Source: GCA-2726865 sp050053595 (GTDB taxonomy: Archaea > Thermoproteota > Bathyarchaeia > TCS64). From it: 11,441 nucleotides of DNA. A program made the position numbers and the translations under genes. This document shows, piece after piece, positions 1 to 6,830 of this stretch. The notes under the pieces are model-generated. The model was not told the DNA's origin, did not search any database, and saw only the letters and a program-made list of their open reading frames with translations. Position 1 is the first letter of the stretch. Every line of letters starts with the position of its first letter. The stretch is from contig JASFTK010000047.1 in the NCBI GenBank assembly GCA_050053595.1, positions 1 to 11,441 of the forward strand. Reading direction: 5' to 3'.

Positions 1-1
1 A

Positions 2-3000
2 CTGATAATCGAGGACCTCAGTGAGCTGCTCCAGTATCACGTCACCACCTACTTCAACAATGAGGTCTCGGGAATCCCCCCTGCTCGCCACAGGAGTGGA
101 AGGACCCTCAAGAGCCTCGCCCAACGGATCAAGGGGAAGGAGGGCAGGTTCAGAGGTAATCTTTCGGGGAAGCGGGTTGACTATTCTGGCCGGACGGTCA
201 TCTCTCCCGACCCTAATCTGGATATCAATGAGGTTGGGGTCCCAGTGCATATAGCGACCAGGTTGACAGTGCCGGATGTAGTCACCGAGAGGAACCTCAA
301 GGAGATGCAGAAATTCATCCGGAACGGCCCTTACAAGCATCCAGGCGCTCTATACATCATCAGACCAGACAATAAGCGGATCCGGTTGGAGTTCGTGACC
401 GAGAAGGATACTGTCGCCCAAGCCATAGAGCCGGGGTACATCATTGAGCGCCACCTCAAAGACGGGGATGTCGCCCTCTTCAACAGACAGCCCAGCCTCC
501 ATAGAATGAGCATCATGGCTCACAGGGTCAAAGTTCTCCCCTATAAGACCTTCAGAATGCACCTGACAGTCTGTCCCCCATATAACGCTGACTTCGACGG
601 GGATGAGATGAACCTCCATATCCCCCAGAGTAAGGAAGCCCAGACAGAGGCGAGGCTATTGATGCAGGTGCAGGACCAGATCCTCTCACCAAGGTATGGA
701 GCCCCCATCATAGGGGCCACCAAGGACTTTATCACGGGCGCCTACCTCCTGACGAGACAGGAAACAAGTCTCACCGACGACGAGGTCGGTAAACTCATCG
801 CCGCGACCGACTATTCAGGGAAGGATCCAGAGCCCGTCGAAACAGATCCAGAGCCCCTGTGGTCAGGAAAGGATATCTTCAGCCTCTTCATGCCAGAGGA
901 CTTTAACTTTGTGACTCGAGCGAATATCTGTAGGCACTGCTCGGAATGTGTTCGAGAGCAGTGTCAGTATGACGCTTATGTCACCATTAGGAAGGGCAGG
1001 TTGGAAACTGGCGTCATAGACAAGAACACCATCGGAGCTGAGAGGGCTGAGACGATCTTCCATAGGATCATCAAGGACTATGGCACCGATGCGGGACACG
1101 ATTTCCTCAACAATGTCACTAAGCTCATAAACGAGTTCCTTAGTATCAAGGGGTTCACTTTCTCCGTCGACGAGCTCACCATCGACTCCAAGGACAAATC
1201 CAGCATCAGCAGGGTTATGAGGCGTATGGAGAGGAATGTCGATAAACTCATTGATGATTACAACACCGAACAATTGGAGAGGCTCCCAGGCCAAAATCTA
1301 CAGGAGACCTTCGAGATTCAAGTGATGAACGAGCTGGCAAAGGCCAGGGATAAGGCTGGAGAGGCTGCTGAAGCGGGTCTGGAGATGTCCAACGCGGGTA
1401 TGGTCATGACCCGGAGTGGTGCCAGAGGTTCCAGCCTCAACATAGGCCAGATGATGGGGAGCGTTGGACAGCAGGCTATCCGTGGTAAGCGGATCATGAG
1501 GGGTTACTCAAACCGGACACTCCCCCACTTCAGGAAACTAGACCCCGCCCCCGAAGCACGAGGGTTCGTCTACAACTGCTATCGGGATGGTTTGGAACCC
1601 ATCGAGTTCTTCTTCCACTCCATGGGAGGTCGGGAGGGTCTAGTCGACACCGCGGTACGGACCCAGCAGAGCGGCTACATGCAGCGTAGGCTCATCAACG
1701 CTTTAGAGCATCTCAGGGTGGAATACGACGGCACCGTCAGAAACTCCGCTGGCGACATCATCCAGTTCGCCTATGGTGAGGATGGCGTCGACCCAGCGAA
1801 GAGTGACCATGGAAAAGCCGTCAATGTCAGCAACTTAATTGAGAGGGTCAAGATCGCCATGGATGAAGGCTCAGCAGCTTCTGATAAGTACATCGACAAG
1901 ATGTTGGAGGAGAATATTGAGGTCCTCACCCCGAGTCTCGTAGAGGAGCTTAAGAGACGCCTCAAAGATTCTGGGATGACCGAAGAGGGGGTCAACACAG
2001 TCATTGAGACAGTGGTCCGGAATTACGACTTCAGCCTCGTGGAACCCGGGGAAGCTGTAGGCACCATCGCAGCTCAGTCCATCGGTGAACCAGGCACCCA
2101 GATGACCCTAAGGACATTCCACTACGCAGGAGTAGCAGAGCTCAACGTCACCTTAGGCCTGCCTAGGCTCATCGAGCTGGTAGACGCCCGGAGGCAACCA
2201 TCCACCCCCGTGATGAATATTTACCTCGACTCGAAACATAGGAGGAGCCAGAAGAAAGCCCGCCAGGTTGCTGAGAAACTCACCTATACGGTGGTGGATG
2301 ACGTCATTGACAAGATAAACGTTGACCTCAGGAGAGACGCAGTTGTGGTCACCCTCTCCCCCGAGTTGATGGAAGACTTCAATATCACCATCGAGGAAGT
2401 CGAGGACGCCCTCCCCATGGATTACGCGAAGAAGGACGACTATACCTTCCTGATCTCCCTCGAAGAGGAGAGATCAAAGGACCCCGACAAACTCATCGAA
2501 CAGATCAGTGAGACCGCCATAAGGGGAATACCTGAGATAAAGAGGGTATTAACTAATTACGAGAACAGGGAATGGGTCATCAGGACTGACGGCTCCAACC
2601 TGGAAGGCGCCCTCAGTATCGAAGGGGTCGACCCCACCCGGACGACGACCAATGACATCCACGAAACAGAGGCGATCCTGGGCATCGAGGCTGCTAGGAA
2701 CTCGCTGATGAAAGAAGCCCACTCTGTACTGGAGGAACAGGGATTAGACGTCGATATGAGGCACGTCATGCTGGTCTCAGATATCATGACCAACACCGGC
2801 GAGATACAGCAGATAGGTCGCCACGGTATCAGCGGAAAGAAGAACAGCGTCCTCGCAAGGGCTGCTTTCGAGTTGACCATCCAGCACCTGATGAACGCAG
2901 CTATAAGGGGGGAGAGCGATCCCCTTAAGGGTGTGATCGAGAACATCATTGTCGGCCAGTCGATGCCCCTAGGTACGGGGAGCGTCGAGCTGTTCATGAC

Positions 3001-3025
3001 CATGGGAGGGAAGCATGATGAGTAG
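2..3025 (+). CDS. rpoA: DNA-directed RNA polymerase large subunit, fused A'+A'' (5'-partial)
   Basis: Catalytic large subunit of archaeal RNA polymerase, the Rpb1/beta' homologue. The reading frame is open from base 2, so the gene is cut by the window edge; the GTG at 245 is an internal valine, not the start. The visible 1007 residues show, in order: the conserved stretch KRVDYSGRTVISPDP (about 57-71); the catalytic NADFDGDEMN at 195-204, whose three Asp bind the active-site Mg; a Cys cluster C310, C313, C316, C321; the bridge-helix region with EFFFHSMGGREGLVDTAV (about 528-572); and the trigger loop GEPGTQMTLRTFHYAGVAE near 695-713. The usual A'/A'' break would fall near residues 590-625, but translation runs straight through. 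By comparison with split homologues I infer that about 250 N-terminal residues are missing. The stop overlaps the rpl30e start, so the genes are co-transcribed. Identity is certain. Confidence 0.97.
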   Translation: MIIEDLSELLQYHVTTYFNNEVSGIPPARHRSGRTLKSLAQRIKGKEGRFRGNLSGKRVDYSGRTVISPDPNLDINEVGVPVHIATRLTVPDVVTERNLKEMQKFIRNGPYKHPGALYIIRPDNKRIRLEFVTEKDTVAQAIEPGYIIERHLKDGDVALFNRQPSLHRMSIMAHRVKVLPYKTFRMHLTVCPPYNADFDGDEMNLHIPQSKEAQTEARLLMQVQDQILSPRYGAPIIGATKDFITGAYLLTRQETSLTDDEVGKLIAATDYSGKDPEPVETDPEPLWSGKDIFSLFMPEDFNFVTRANICRHCSECVREQCQYDAYVTIRKGRLETGVIDKNTIGAERAETIFHRIIKDYGTDAGHDFLNNVTKLINEFLSIKGFTFSVDELTIDSKDKSSISRVMRRMERNVDKLIDDYNTEQLERLPGQNLQETFEIQVMNELAKARDKAGEAAEAGLEMSNAGMVMTRSGARGSSLNIGQMMGSVGQQAIRGKRIMRGYSNRTLPHFRKLDPAPEARGFVYNCYRDGLEPIEFFFHSMGGREGLVDTAVRTQQSGYMQRRLINALEHLRVEYDGTVRNSAGDIIQFAYGEDGVDPAKSDHGKAVNVSNLIERVKIAMDEGSAASDKYIDKMLEENIEVLTPSLVEELKRRLKDSGMTEEGVNTVIETVVRNYDFSLVEPGEAVGTIAAQSIGEPGTQMTLRTFHYAGVAELNVTLGLPRLIELVDARRQPSTPVMNIYLDSKHRRSQKKARQVAEKLTYTVVDDVIDKINVDLRRDAVVVTLSPELMEDFNITIEEVEDALPMDYAKKDDYTFLISLEEERSKDPDKLIEQISETAIRGIPEIKRVLTNYENREWVIRTDGSNLEGALSIEGVDPTRTTTNDIHETEAILGIEAARNSLMKEAHSVLEEQGLDVDMRHVMLVSDIMTNTGEIQQIGRHGISGKKNSVLARAAFELTIQHLMNAAIRGESDPLKGVIENIIVGQSMPLGTGSVELFMTMGGKHDE
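3004..3010 (+). promoter_or_regulatory. Shine-Dalgarno site for rpl30e
   Basis: GGGAGGG lies inside the last codons of rpoA. Two consecutive ATG codons follow, at 3015 and 3018, with 4 and 7 bases of spacing. The second has the more usual spacing and gives an MSS- N-terminus like other archaeal L30e proteins, so it is preferred. Confidence 0.6.
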
Positions 3026-3320
3026 CGTCGACCACGAGCTACGGAGGGCCATCAACACCGGTCGGGTCCACTTAGGCTCCAAGGTCGCCGTCAGGGAGAT
3101 GAGGCGGGGTAGAGCCCGGATGGCGATACTCTCCTCTAACTGCCCGTTCGAGACTGTGGAAGAGATCGAGAATCTCGGGAAACTCTCCGGTACCCCCGTA
3201 CTATATCATCAGAAGGACAGCGTGGACATGGGGATCCTCTGTGGGAAACCTTTCCCCGTCTCGACTATCATTATCAGCGATCCTGGGGATTCCAAGATCC
3301 TCGAGCTGATGGAGGGATAG
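3018..3320 (+). CDS. rpl30e: Large-subunit ribosomal protein L30e
   Basis: Small ribosomal protein of the L7Ae/L30e RNA-binding fold, here 100 residues (101 if the preceding ATG at 3015 is used), normal for the archaeal family. The N-terminal block GRVHLGSKVAVREMRRGRA and the C-terminal blocks ILCGKPFPVSTIII and GDSKILELM match the L30e pattern, including the conserved CGKPF and GDS elements. The gene overlaps the end of rpoA by 8 bases and ends 1 base before nusA. This is the conserved archaeal order of polymerase large subunit, L30e, NusA, and it implies translational coupling. In the cell it is part of the 50S subunit. No anomaly is seen. Confidence 0.93.
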   Translation: MSSVDHELRRAINTGRVHLGSKVAVREMRRGRARMAILSSNCPFETVEEIENLGKLSGTPVLYHQKDSVDMGILCGKPFPVSTIIISDPGDSKILELMEG

Positions 3321-3321
3321 G

Positions 3322-3759
3322 ATGCTCAGCAACATAAAGATAACCGAGAACGAGATGAGATACATGGCCCTCCTCGGTAACATGACCGGTGCCACCATCG
3401 TCGATTGTATACTAAAGGATGAGGACGATACCATCATCTTCGCGGTGAAGAAGGGGGAGGTCGGACTTGCTGTTGGTAAGGGCGGTGAGAAGATCAAGAG
3501 GTTCCGCCGGATGACCAACAAACATGTGGAGGTCTATGAGTATATTGATAAGCCGGAGGAATTCATCAGGAGCGCCTTGAAACCAGCCAAGGTGAAGGAC
3601 ATAAGGCTGGTGGACAGGGTCGGGGGCAGCCGCATCGCGATGGTGAACGTGGTCTCCAAAGACAAGGGGATTGCGATAGGTCGTAACGGGCAGAACATCA
3701 AGAAGATCAGGTTCCTGGCTAAACGTTATTTCGGCTTAGATACGATTGTTATAAATTGA
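3322..3759 (+). CDS. nusA: Archaeal NusA-like transcription factor (two KH domains)
   Basis: A 145-residue protein consisting of two KH RNA-binding domains, the usual archaeal form, which lacks the polymerase-binding N-terminal and S1 domains of bacterial NusA. The GxxG loops are visible as GKGG at 52-55 and GRNG at 120-123. The C-terminal run NIKKIRFLAKRYFGLDTIVI is typical of the second KH domain. The ATG is 1 base after the rpl30e stop, and GGAGGG at 3311-3316, within the end of rpl30e, serves as a well-spaced ribosome binding site. Role from family: RNA binding linked to transcription elongation or termination. In most archaea rps12 and rps7 follow directly; here the operon seems to end. 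Confidence 0.93.
   Translation: MLSNIKITENEMRYMALLGNMTGATIVDCILKDEDDTIIFAVKKGEVGLAVGKGGEKIKRFRRMTNKHVEVYEYIDKPEEFIRSALKPAKVKDIRLVDRVGGSRIAMVNVVSKDKGIAIGRNGQNIKKIRFLAKRYFGLDTIVIN
3749..3756 (+). promoter_or_regulatory. Possible distal TATA box for the AIR synthase-like gene
   Basis: TTATAAAT overlaps the last codons of nusA and is the best TATA match in this region. Initiation about 25 bases downstream (near 3778) would give a leader of roughly 70 bases containing the two hairpins described at 3780-3791 and 3821-3843. A weaker competing site is GGGAAAATCTAAAT at 3804-3817. The choice cannot be made from sequence alone. Confidence 0.35.
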
Positions 3760-3779
3760 CCCAGACAACCCTAAAAGAT

Positions 3780-3791
3780 CCCAAGGTTGGG
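3780..3791 (+). repeat. Small inverted repeat after nusA
   Basis: CCCAAGGTTGGG can form a short stem of CCCA with TGGG and a four-base loop; it is followed by CTTTAT. It may be a weak end-of-operon structure after nusA or part of the leader of the next gene. No long T tract follows, so a terminator role is only tentative. Confidence 0.25.
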
Positions 3792-3803
3792 CTTTATCAG
3801 GGC

Positions 3804-3817
3804 GGGAAAATCTAAAT
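3804..3817 (+). promoter_or_regulatory. Possible proximal BRE/TATA element for the AIR synthase-like gene
   Basis: GGGAAAATCTAAAT has a purine/A-rich block followed by an A/T box about 39 bases before the ATG at 3851. Initiation near 3837 would give a leader of about 14 bases that still includes the GTGAGG Shine-Dalgarno site. The TATA match is weaker than that at 3749-3756. Confidence 0.3.
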
Positions 3818-3820
3818 CAC

Positions 3821-3843
3821 CCTCACTGGATCTATCTGTGAGG
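3821..3843 (+). promoter_or_regulatory. Inverted repeat that could mask the ribosome binding site
   Basis: CCTCAC at 3821-3826 is the exact reverse complement of GTGAGG at 3838-3843, with an 11-base loop. GTGAGG is the only Shine-Dalgarno-like sequence before the ATG at 3851 (7 bases of spacing). Pairing would hide the ribosome binding site, but only in transcripts that start upstream of 3821. Confidence 0.35.
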
Positions 3844-3850
3844 CGATAGT

Positions 3851-4900
3851 ATGGTTGGCCCGCACAGATTCCCGACGGGGAAGCTACCCCAAGACATCCT
3901 GAAGCGTGTAGTGTTCGGTAGGTTGGGTGTCCCGAGTGACCGTGTGCTCCAGGGGCCCCAAGTAGGTGAGGATGCCGCTGTCATCGAGATGGGTGAACAG
4001 GTCCTTGTGGTGGCAACGGACCCCATAACAGGGGCTGTCGGGAATGTGGGGTGGTTGGCTGTCCATATCAACGCCAATGATGTCGCCTCCACCGGGGCTA
4101 GGCCGCGTTGGTTCCTCTGCGTAACCCTGTTACCGGAGGGTGCAGGGGAAAGGCTCTTGGAGGGGATTATGGAACAGATCCACTCGGCCTGCCTTGAGAT
4201 AGGCGTCTCCTTGATAGGGGGGCACACGGAGACCACTCCCGGGTTGGAGAGGCCGATCCTCATCGGGTTCATGATGGGTGAGGCTGCCCCAGGCAGTTAT
4301 ATCACTACAGGGGGTGCCCTGGCAGGGGACGCAATAGTGATGACAAAAGGGGCTGGGATCGAGGGGACCGCGGTCCTGGCCGGGGATCTCAGGGGTCTAC
4401 TGGAGGGGCGGATCGACAGCCCCCTACTGGAGTCGGCTGAAGAGTTCACCAAGCGGATCAGCGTGGTCCCCGAGGCGATGGAGGCGATGAAGGTAGGGGG
4501 TGTACACAGCCTCCATGATCCGACGGAAGGCGGGGTTCTGAACGGGGTCTGGGAGATGGCTGAGGCAGGTGGTGTAGGTGTCGAGGTATGGGAGTCCGAG
4601 ATACCAGTAGCGGAAGAGACAAAGGCTGTGTGCGACGCGCTGGGGGTGGACCCGCTGAAGCTGATGGGGTCTGGGGCGTTGTTGATTGTTGTTGAGTCAG
4701 GGAGGGTCAAGGACCTGCTCTCGGGCCTCGATGATATAGGGGTGGACGCGTCACAGATAGGTCTGGTCAAACCCATGGGGGAGGGAAGGGTGCTGGTGCG
4801 GAAGGATGGGAGTAGAGTGGTGATCGGGGCTGTGGACCAAGATGAGGTTTACAGGGTCCTAGATCAGCACGGCTTCATGGATCAGGAGCCCAGTGACTGA
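3851..4900 (+). CDS. AIR synthase-related (PurM/HypE/ThiL-fold) protein
   Basis: A 349-residue ATP-dependent enzyme of the PurM superfamily, which includes AIR synthase, HypE, ThiL and SelD. Visible signatures: GEDAAVIE at 39-46, TDPITG at 57-61, HINANDVASTGARPRW at 72-87, GGHTE at 123-127, MTKGAGIEGTAVLA at 164-177, HDPTEGGV at 222-229 and GSGALL at 273-278. These are the nucleotide- and Mg-binding elements of the fold. The architecture is closest to the HypE-like branch, but the C-terminus ends in QEPSD and lacks the terminal Cys that HypE needs for carbamoyl transfer, and no other hydrogenase-maturation gene is present. The substrate is therefore unknown; annotation as HypE or thiamine-phosphate kinase would be unsafe. 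The ATG is preceded by GTGAGG. It is separated from nusA by 91 bases and so is probably a separate transcript. Confidence 0.88.
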   Translation: MVGPHRFPTGKLPQDILKRVVFGRLGVPSDRVLQGPQVGEDAAVIEMGEQVLVVATDPITGAVGNVGWLAVHINANDVASTGARPRWFLCVTLLPEGAGERLLEGIMEQIHSACLEIGVSLIGGHTETTPGLERPILIGFMMGEAAPGSYITTGGALAGDAIVMTKGAGIEGTAVLAGDLRGLLEGRIDSPLLESAEEFTKRISVVPEAMEAMKVGGVHSLHDPTEGGVLNGVWEMAEAGGVGVEVWESEIPVAEETKAVCDALGVDPLKLMGSGALLIVVESGRVKDLLSGLDDIGVDASQIGLVKPMGEGRVLVRKDGSRVVIGAVDQDEVYRVLDQHGFMDQEPSD

Positions 4901-4904
4901 CCTA

Positions 4905-4912
4905 CTTTAAAG
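4905..4912 (+). promoter_or_regulatory. TATA box of rio2 (leaderless transcript)
   Basis: CTTTAAAG lies in the 36-base gap before rio2, centred about 28 bases upstream of its ATG. This is where an archaeal TATA box sits when transcription starts at or next to the start codon. There is no Shine-Dalgarno sequence before 4937, which agrees with a leaderless mRNA. Confidence 0.6.
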
Positions 4913-4936
4913 GGTCCATGTGTAAATAATTCTTGG

Positions 4937-5818
4937 ATGTCGTCCGCTGAGAGGGCTGCTGACCTACTACTGGACTTGGAGCCTGAGGAGTTCAGGGTAC
5001 TCCAATCTATCGAGCTCGGTATGTCCAGCTACAGCCAGGTCCCGATGGATGAGATCCTCAAGTATACCGGCATGCCCCAGAGTGAGGTGGAATACAGGCT
5101 GAGGGAACTCGACAAGAAAGACCTCATCTACAGGAAGCCTGAACCATTCCCGGGCTATGTATTGAACTATACTGGTTATGATTCGCTCGCCCTCAACGCC
5201 TTGGCCAAGGCTGATATCCTCAACTCTCTCGGGCAATCCCTGGGGGTCGGGAAGGAGGCGGACATATTTGACGGCATCACCGACGAGGGGGAGAGGGTGG
5301 CTGTCAAGTTCCACCGTCTTGGGAGGACAAGTTTCAGGGAGACGAGGAAGAAGAGGGACTACATCCAAAGGAGGGGCCACACCCCCTGGAGTTACCAGTC
5401 GAGACTCGCAGCTGAGAAGGAGTTCAGCGTCCAGAGTATCGCACACGATGGAGGGGTCTCGACCCCCAGACCCATACACCAGAATAGACACGTTGTAGTG
5501 ATGGGTTTCATCGACGGCTACAACCTCAACGATGTCGACGTACTGGATGACCCTTCGGGCTTCCTTGACGATATCCTATACAACGTTGAGATGACCTATA
5601 AGGTGGGTCTGATCCACGCCGATCTCAGTGAGTACAATATAGTTGTCCAGAAGAACGGGATGGTCCTCCTCATCGACTGGCCGCAAGCCGTCCCCACGGA
5701 CCACCCCAACGCCGAGGGGCTTTTGAGGCGAGACATCTGGAACGTACTCCATTACTTCAAACGCAAGTTCGGAGTCGAGAGGGATCTCGAGGAGACCATC
5801 AAGTCGGTGAAGGCTTAG
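4937..5818 (+). CDS. rio2: RIO2-type serine/threonine protein kinase
   Basis: Atypical protein kinase/ATPase of the RIO2 family, 293 residues, the usual archaeal length. Residues 1 to about 80 form the RIO2-specific winged-helix domain. The kinase domain follows with the nucleotide loop GVGKEADIF at 103-111, the ATP-anchoring Lys124 in VAVKFHR, the catalytic loop HADLSEYNI at 227-235 (Asp229, Asn234) and the metal-binding Asp247 in IDWPQ. All key residues are intact. Known role of the family: release or remodelling during late maturation of the small ribosomal subunit. It has its own TATA box, lacks a Shine-Dalgarno site and is likely translated from a leaderless mRNA. Its stop codon overlaps that of the convergent CitG-like gene. 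Confidence 0.96.
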   Translation: MSSAERAADLLLDLEPEEFRVLQSIELGMSSYSQVPMDEILKYTGMPQSEVEYRLRELDKKDLIYRKPEPFPGYVLNYTGYDSLALNALAKADILNSLGQSLGVGKEADIFDGITDEGERVAVKFHRLGRTSFRETRKKRDYIQRRGHTPWSYQSRLAAEKEFSVQSIAHDGGVSTPRPIHQNRHVVVMGFIDGYNLNDVDVLDDPSGFLDDILYNVEMTYKVGLIHADLSEYNIVVQKNGMVLLIDWPQAVPTDHPNAEGLLRRDIWNVLHYFKRKFGVERDLEETIKSVKA

Positions 5819-6768
5819 GGCCTCCATCCCTCGAGGAGAGCGACGAAGATCGAGGCGGCCGTGAGATCCGCCGTGGTCCCGGGGTTGAGGGCGCCACCTG
5901 TCGCGTGGAGCTCATCGTCCAGTGCCAACATCATCTCAGCCCCCCTCACTGAACGCGCACCCCCCACCTCCAGGATCTCCCCGGCTCTCAGGCTCACCTC
6001 CCTGGCCTTCTCGACCCCCGATTTCCTGGCGATAAGGGAGTCGGGGGTCTCCGATAATAGGTGGAGAAAGGTATCGACCACAGAGGTGTTGACTTCCCCC
6101 GTGTCCTCTAGAGCCCCCTTCAGGTAGGGGTACCCTGTCTCGAAAGTCAATTCGAAGTAGGTCACCCACTCCCGGCAGATTGTGTCCCGGTCCGCGCATT
6201 TATTGAAGATCGAAGGGGGGGTTATCCCTTCGCTCAGTATCCTCTCCTTTGACCCCTCATCCTTGACGTCGAGTTCCTTAACCCTTCCCAAATTTCTGGG
6301 GGTCATAGCGAGACTTATCGCCTTGTACAGGTCAACTGAGTCCTCAGGGGTTGTGCTTTGAACGACCTCTGTCAGGTATTCCCTGAGGGCGTTGGCCTCG
6401 ACCTCGCCGTTTTGATGTAGGGTAGCTCCAGTTGCGGCAGCCAAGGGGGCGAACAACAATATCACCCCGAGGTTGACATTCCCCCCTGTCTGCCACGTCA
6501 TAGACTCAGTGGCGGCTTCCAGCACAGCACTCCCGATGCCGATCTCGCCCCACAATATGGAGCCTGAGGATGCATCGTATCCATTTAGCGCGAGACCCCT
6601 CATAGCGGGGCTTATTGCGACACCCCCTGCCAAGAAGTGTTCGTATATCGTGTCTGGGAGGTCTCTGGTCCTGTGGACGTTCCCTGGCTTGGGGTAGGCT
6701 GAGACCTCTAGCAGGGCTGCGAGGCTGGCGCATCGTCCCACATAGTCTCCTACTTCCTCCCTCCTCAT
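5815..6768 (-). CDS. CitG/MdcB-family triphosphoribosyl-dephospho-CoA synthase homologue
   Basis: 317 residues from the ATG at 6768 (322 from a GTG at 6783). Numbered from the GTG, family signatures are EVSAYPKPGNVHR at 26-38, TGGNVNLGVILLFAPLAAA at 99-117, PDSLIARKSG at 247-256 and GGALNPGTTADLTAA at 296-310. Bacterial CitG/MdcB transfer a triphosphoribosyl group from ATP to dephospho-CoA to make the prosthetic group of citrate lyase or malonate decarboxylase. No such lyase or decarboxylase gene is visible here, and the neighbours are pterin genes, so a ribosyl-transfer step in a C1-carrier pathway is more likely (inference). The ATG is preferred because the palindromic TATA box at 6799-6806 would place the transcription start near 6777, downstream of the GTG. 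The 3' end overlaps the end of rio2 by 4 bases. Confidence 0.88.
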   Translation of the reverse strand: MRREEVGDYVGRCASLAALLEVSAYPKPGNVHRTRDLPDTIYEHFLAGGVAISPAMRGLALNGYDASSGSILWGEIGIGSAVLEAATESMTWQTGGNVNLGVILLFAPLAAATGATLHQNGEVEANALREYLTEVVQSTTPEDSVDLYKAISLAMTPRNLGRVKELDVKDEGSKERILSEGITPPSIFNKCADRDTICREWVTYFELTFETGYPYLKGALEDTGEVNTSVVDTFLHLLSETPDSLIARKSGVEKAREVSLRAGEILEVGGARSVRGAEMMLALDDELHATGGALNPGTTADLTAASIFVALLEGWRP

Positions 6769-6798
6769 TGGATTCCAAGCCACAGTTCTCCGATTCCG

Positions 6799-6806
6799 CT
6801 TATAAG
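6799..6806. promoter_or_regulatory. Palindromic TATA box shared by divergent genes
   Basis: CTTATAAG is a perfect palindrome in the short gap between the CitG-like gene and the nucleotidyltransferase gene. Its centre is about 28 bases from the ATG at 6831 (plus) and about 35 bases from the ATG at 6768 (minus), so it suits both. The purine-rich flank that would resemble a BRE is on the minus-strand side (GGAGGGGAG read on that strand), which hints at stronger firing towards the CitG-like gene. Confidence 0.5.
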
Positions 6807-6830
6807 CTCCCCTCCAGTTATGATCAGGGG

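Noticed and set aside
21..254. A 77-residue plus-strand open frame at the left edge
   Set aside because: It lies in another frame over the conserved rpoA sequence and resembles no protein.
863..1294. A 143-residue minus-strand open frame inside rpoA, and the similar long antisense frames elsewhere
   Set aside because: They are shadows of GC-rich coding sequence, without ribosome binding sites or recognisable domains.
245..3025. A complete 926-residue polymerase gene starting at GTG 245
   Set aside because: The same frame is open back to base 2 and encodes conserved A' residues, so the GTG is internal and the gene is truncated by the window edge.
3851..4900. Annotation as hydrogenase maturation factor HypE
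   Set aside because: The C-terminal Cys-containing tail of HypE is missing and no hydrogenase genes are nearby.
6781..6783. GTG start for the CitG-like gene
   Set aside because: It is only about 20 bases from the TATA centre, so it would lie upstream of the expected transcription start; ATG 6768 fits better.
6615..6830. A 72-residue N-terminal extension of the nucleotidyltransferase
   Set aside because: It would overlap the start of the divergent CitG-like gene and the TATA box; the extension reads as the complement of CitG codons.
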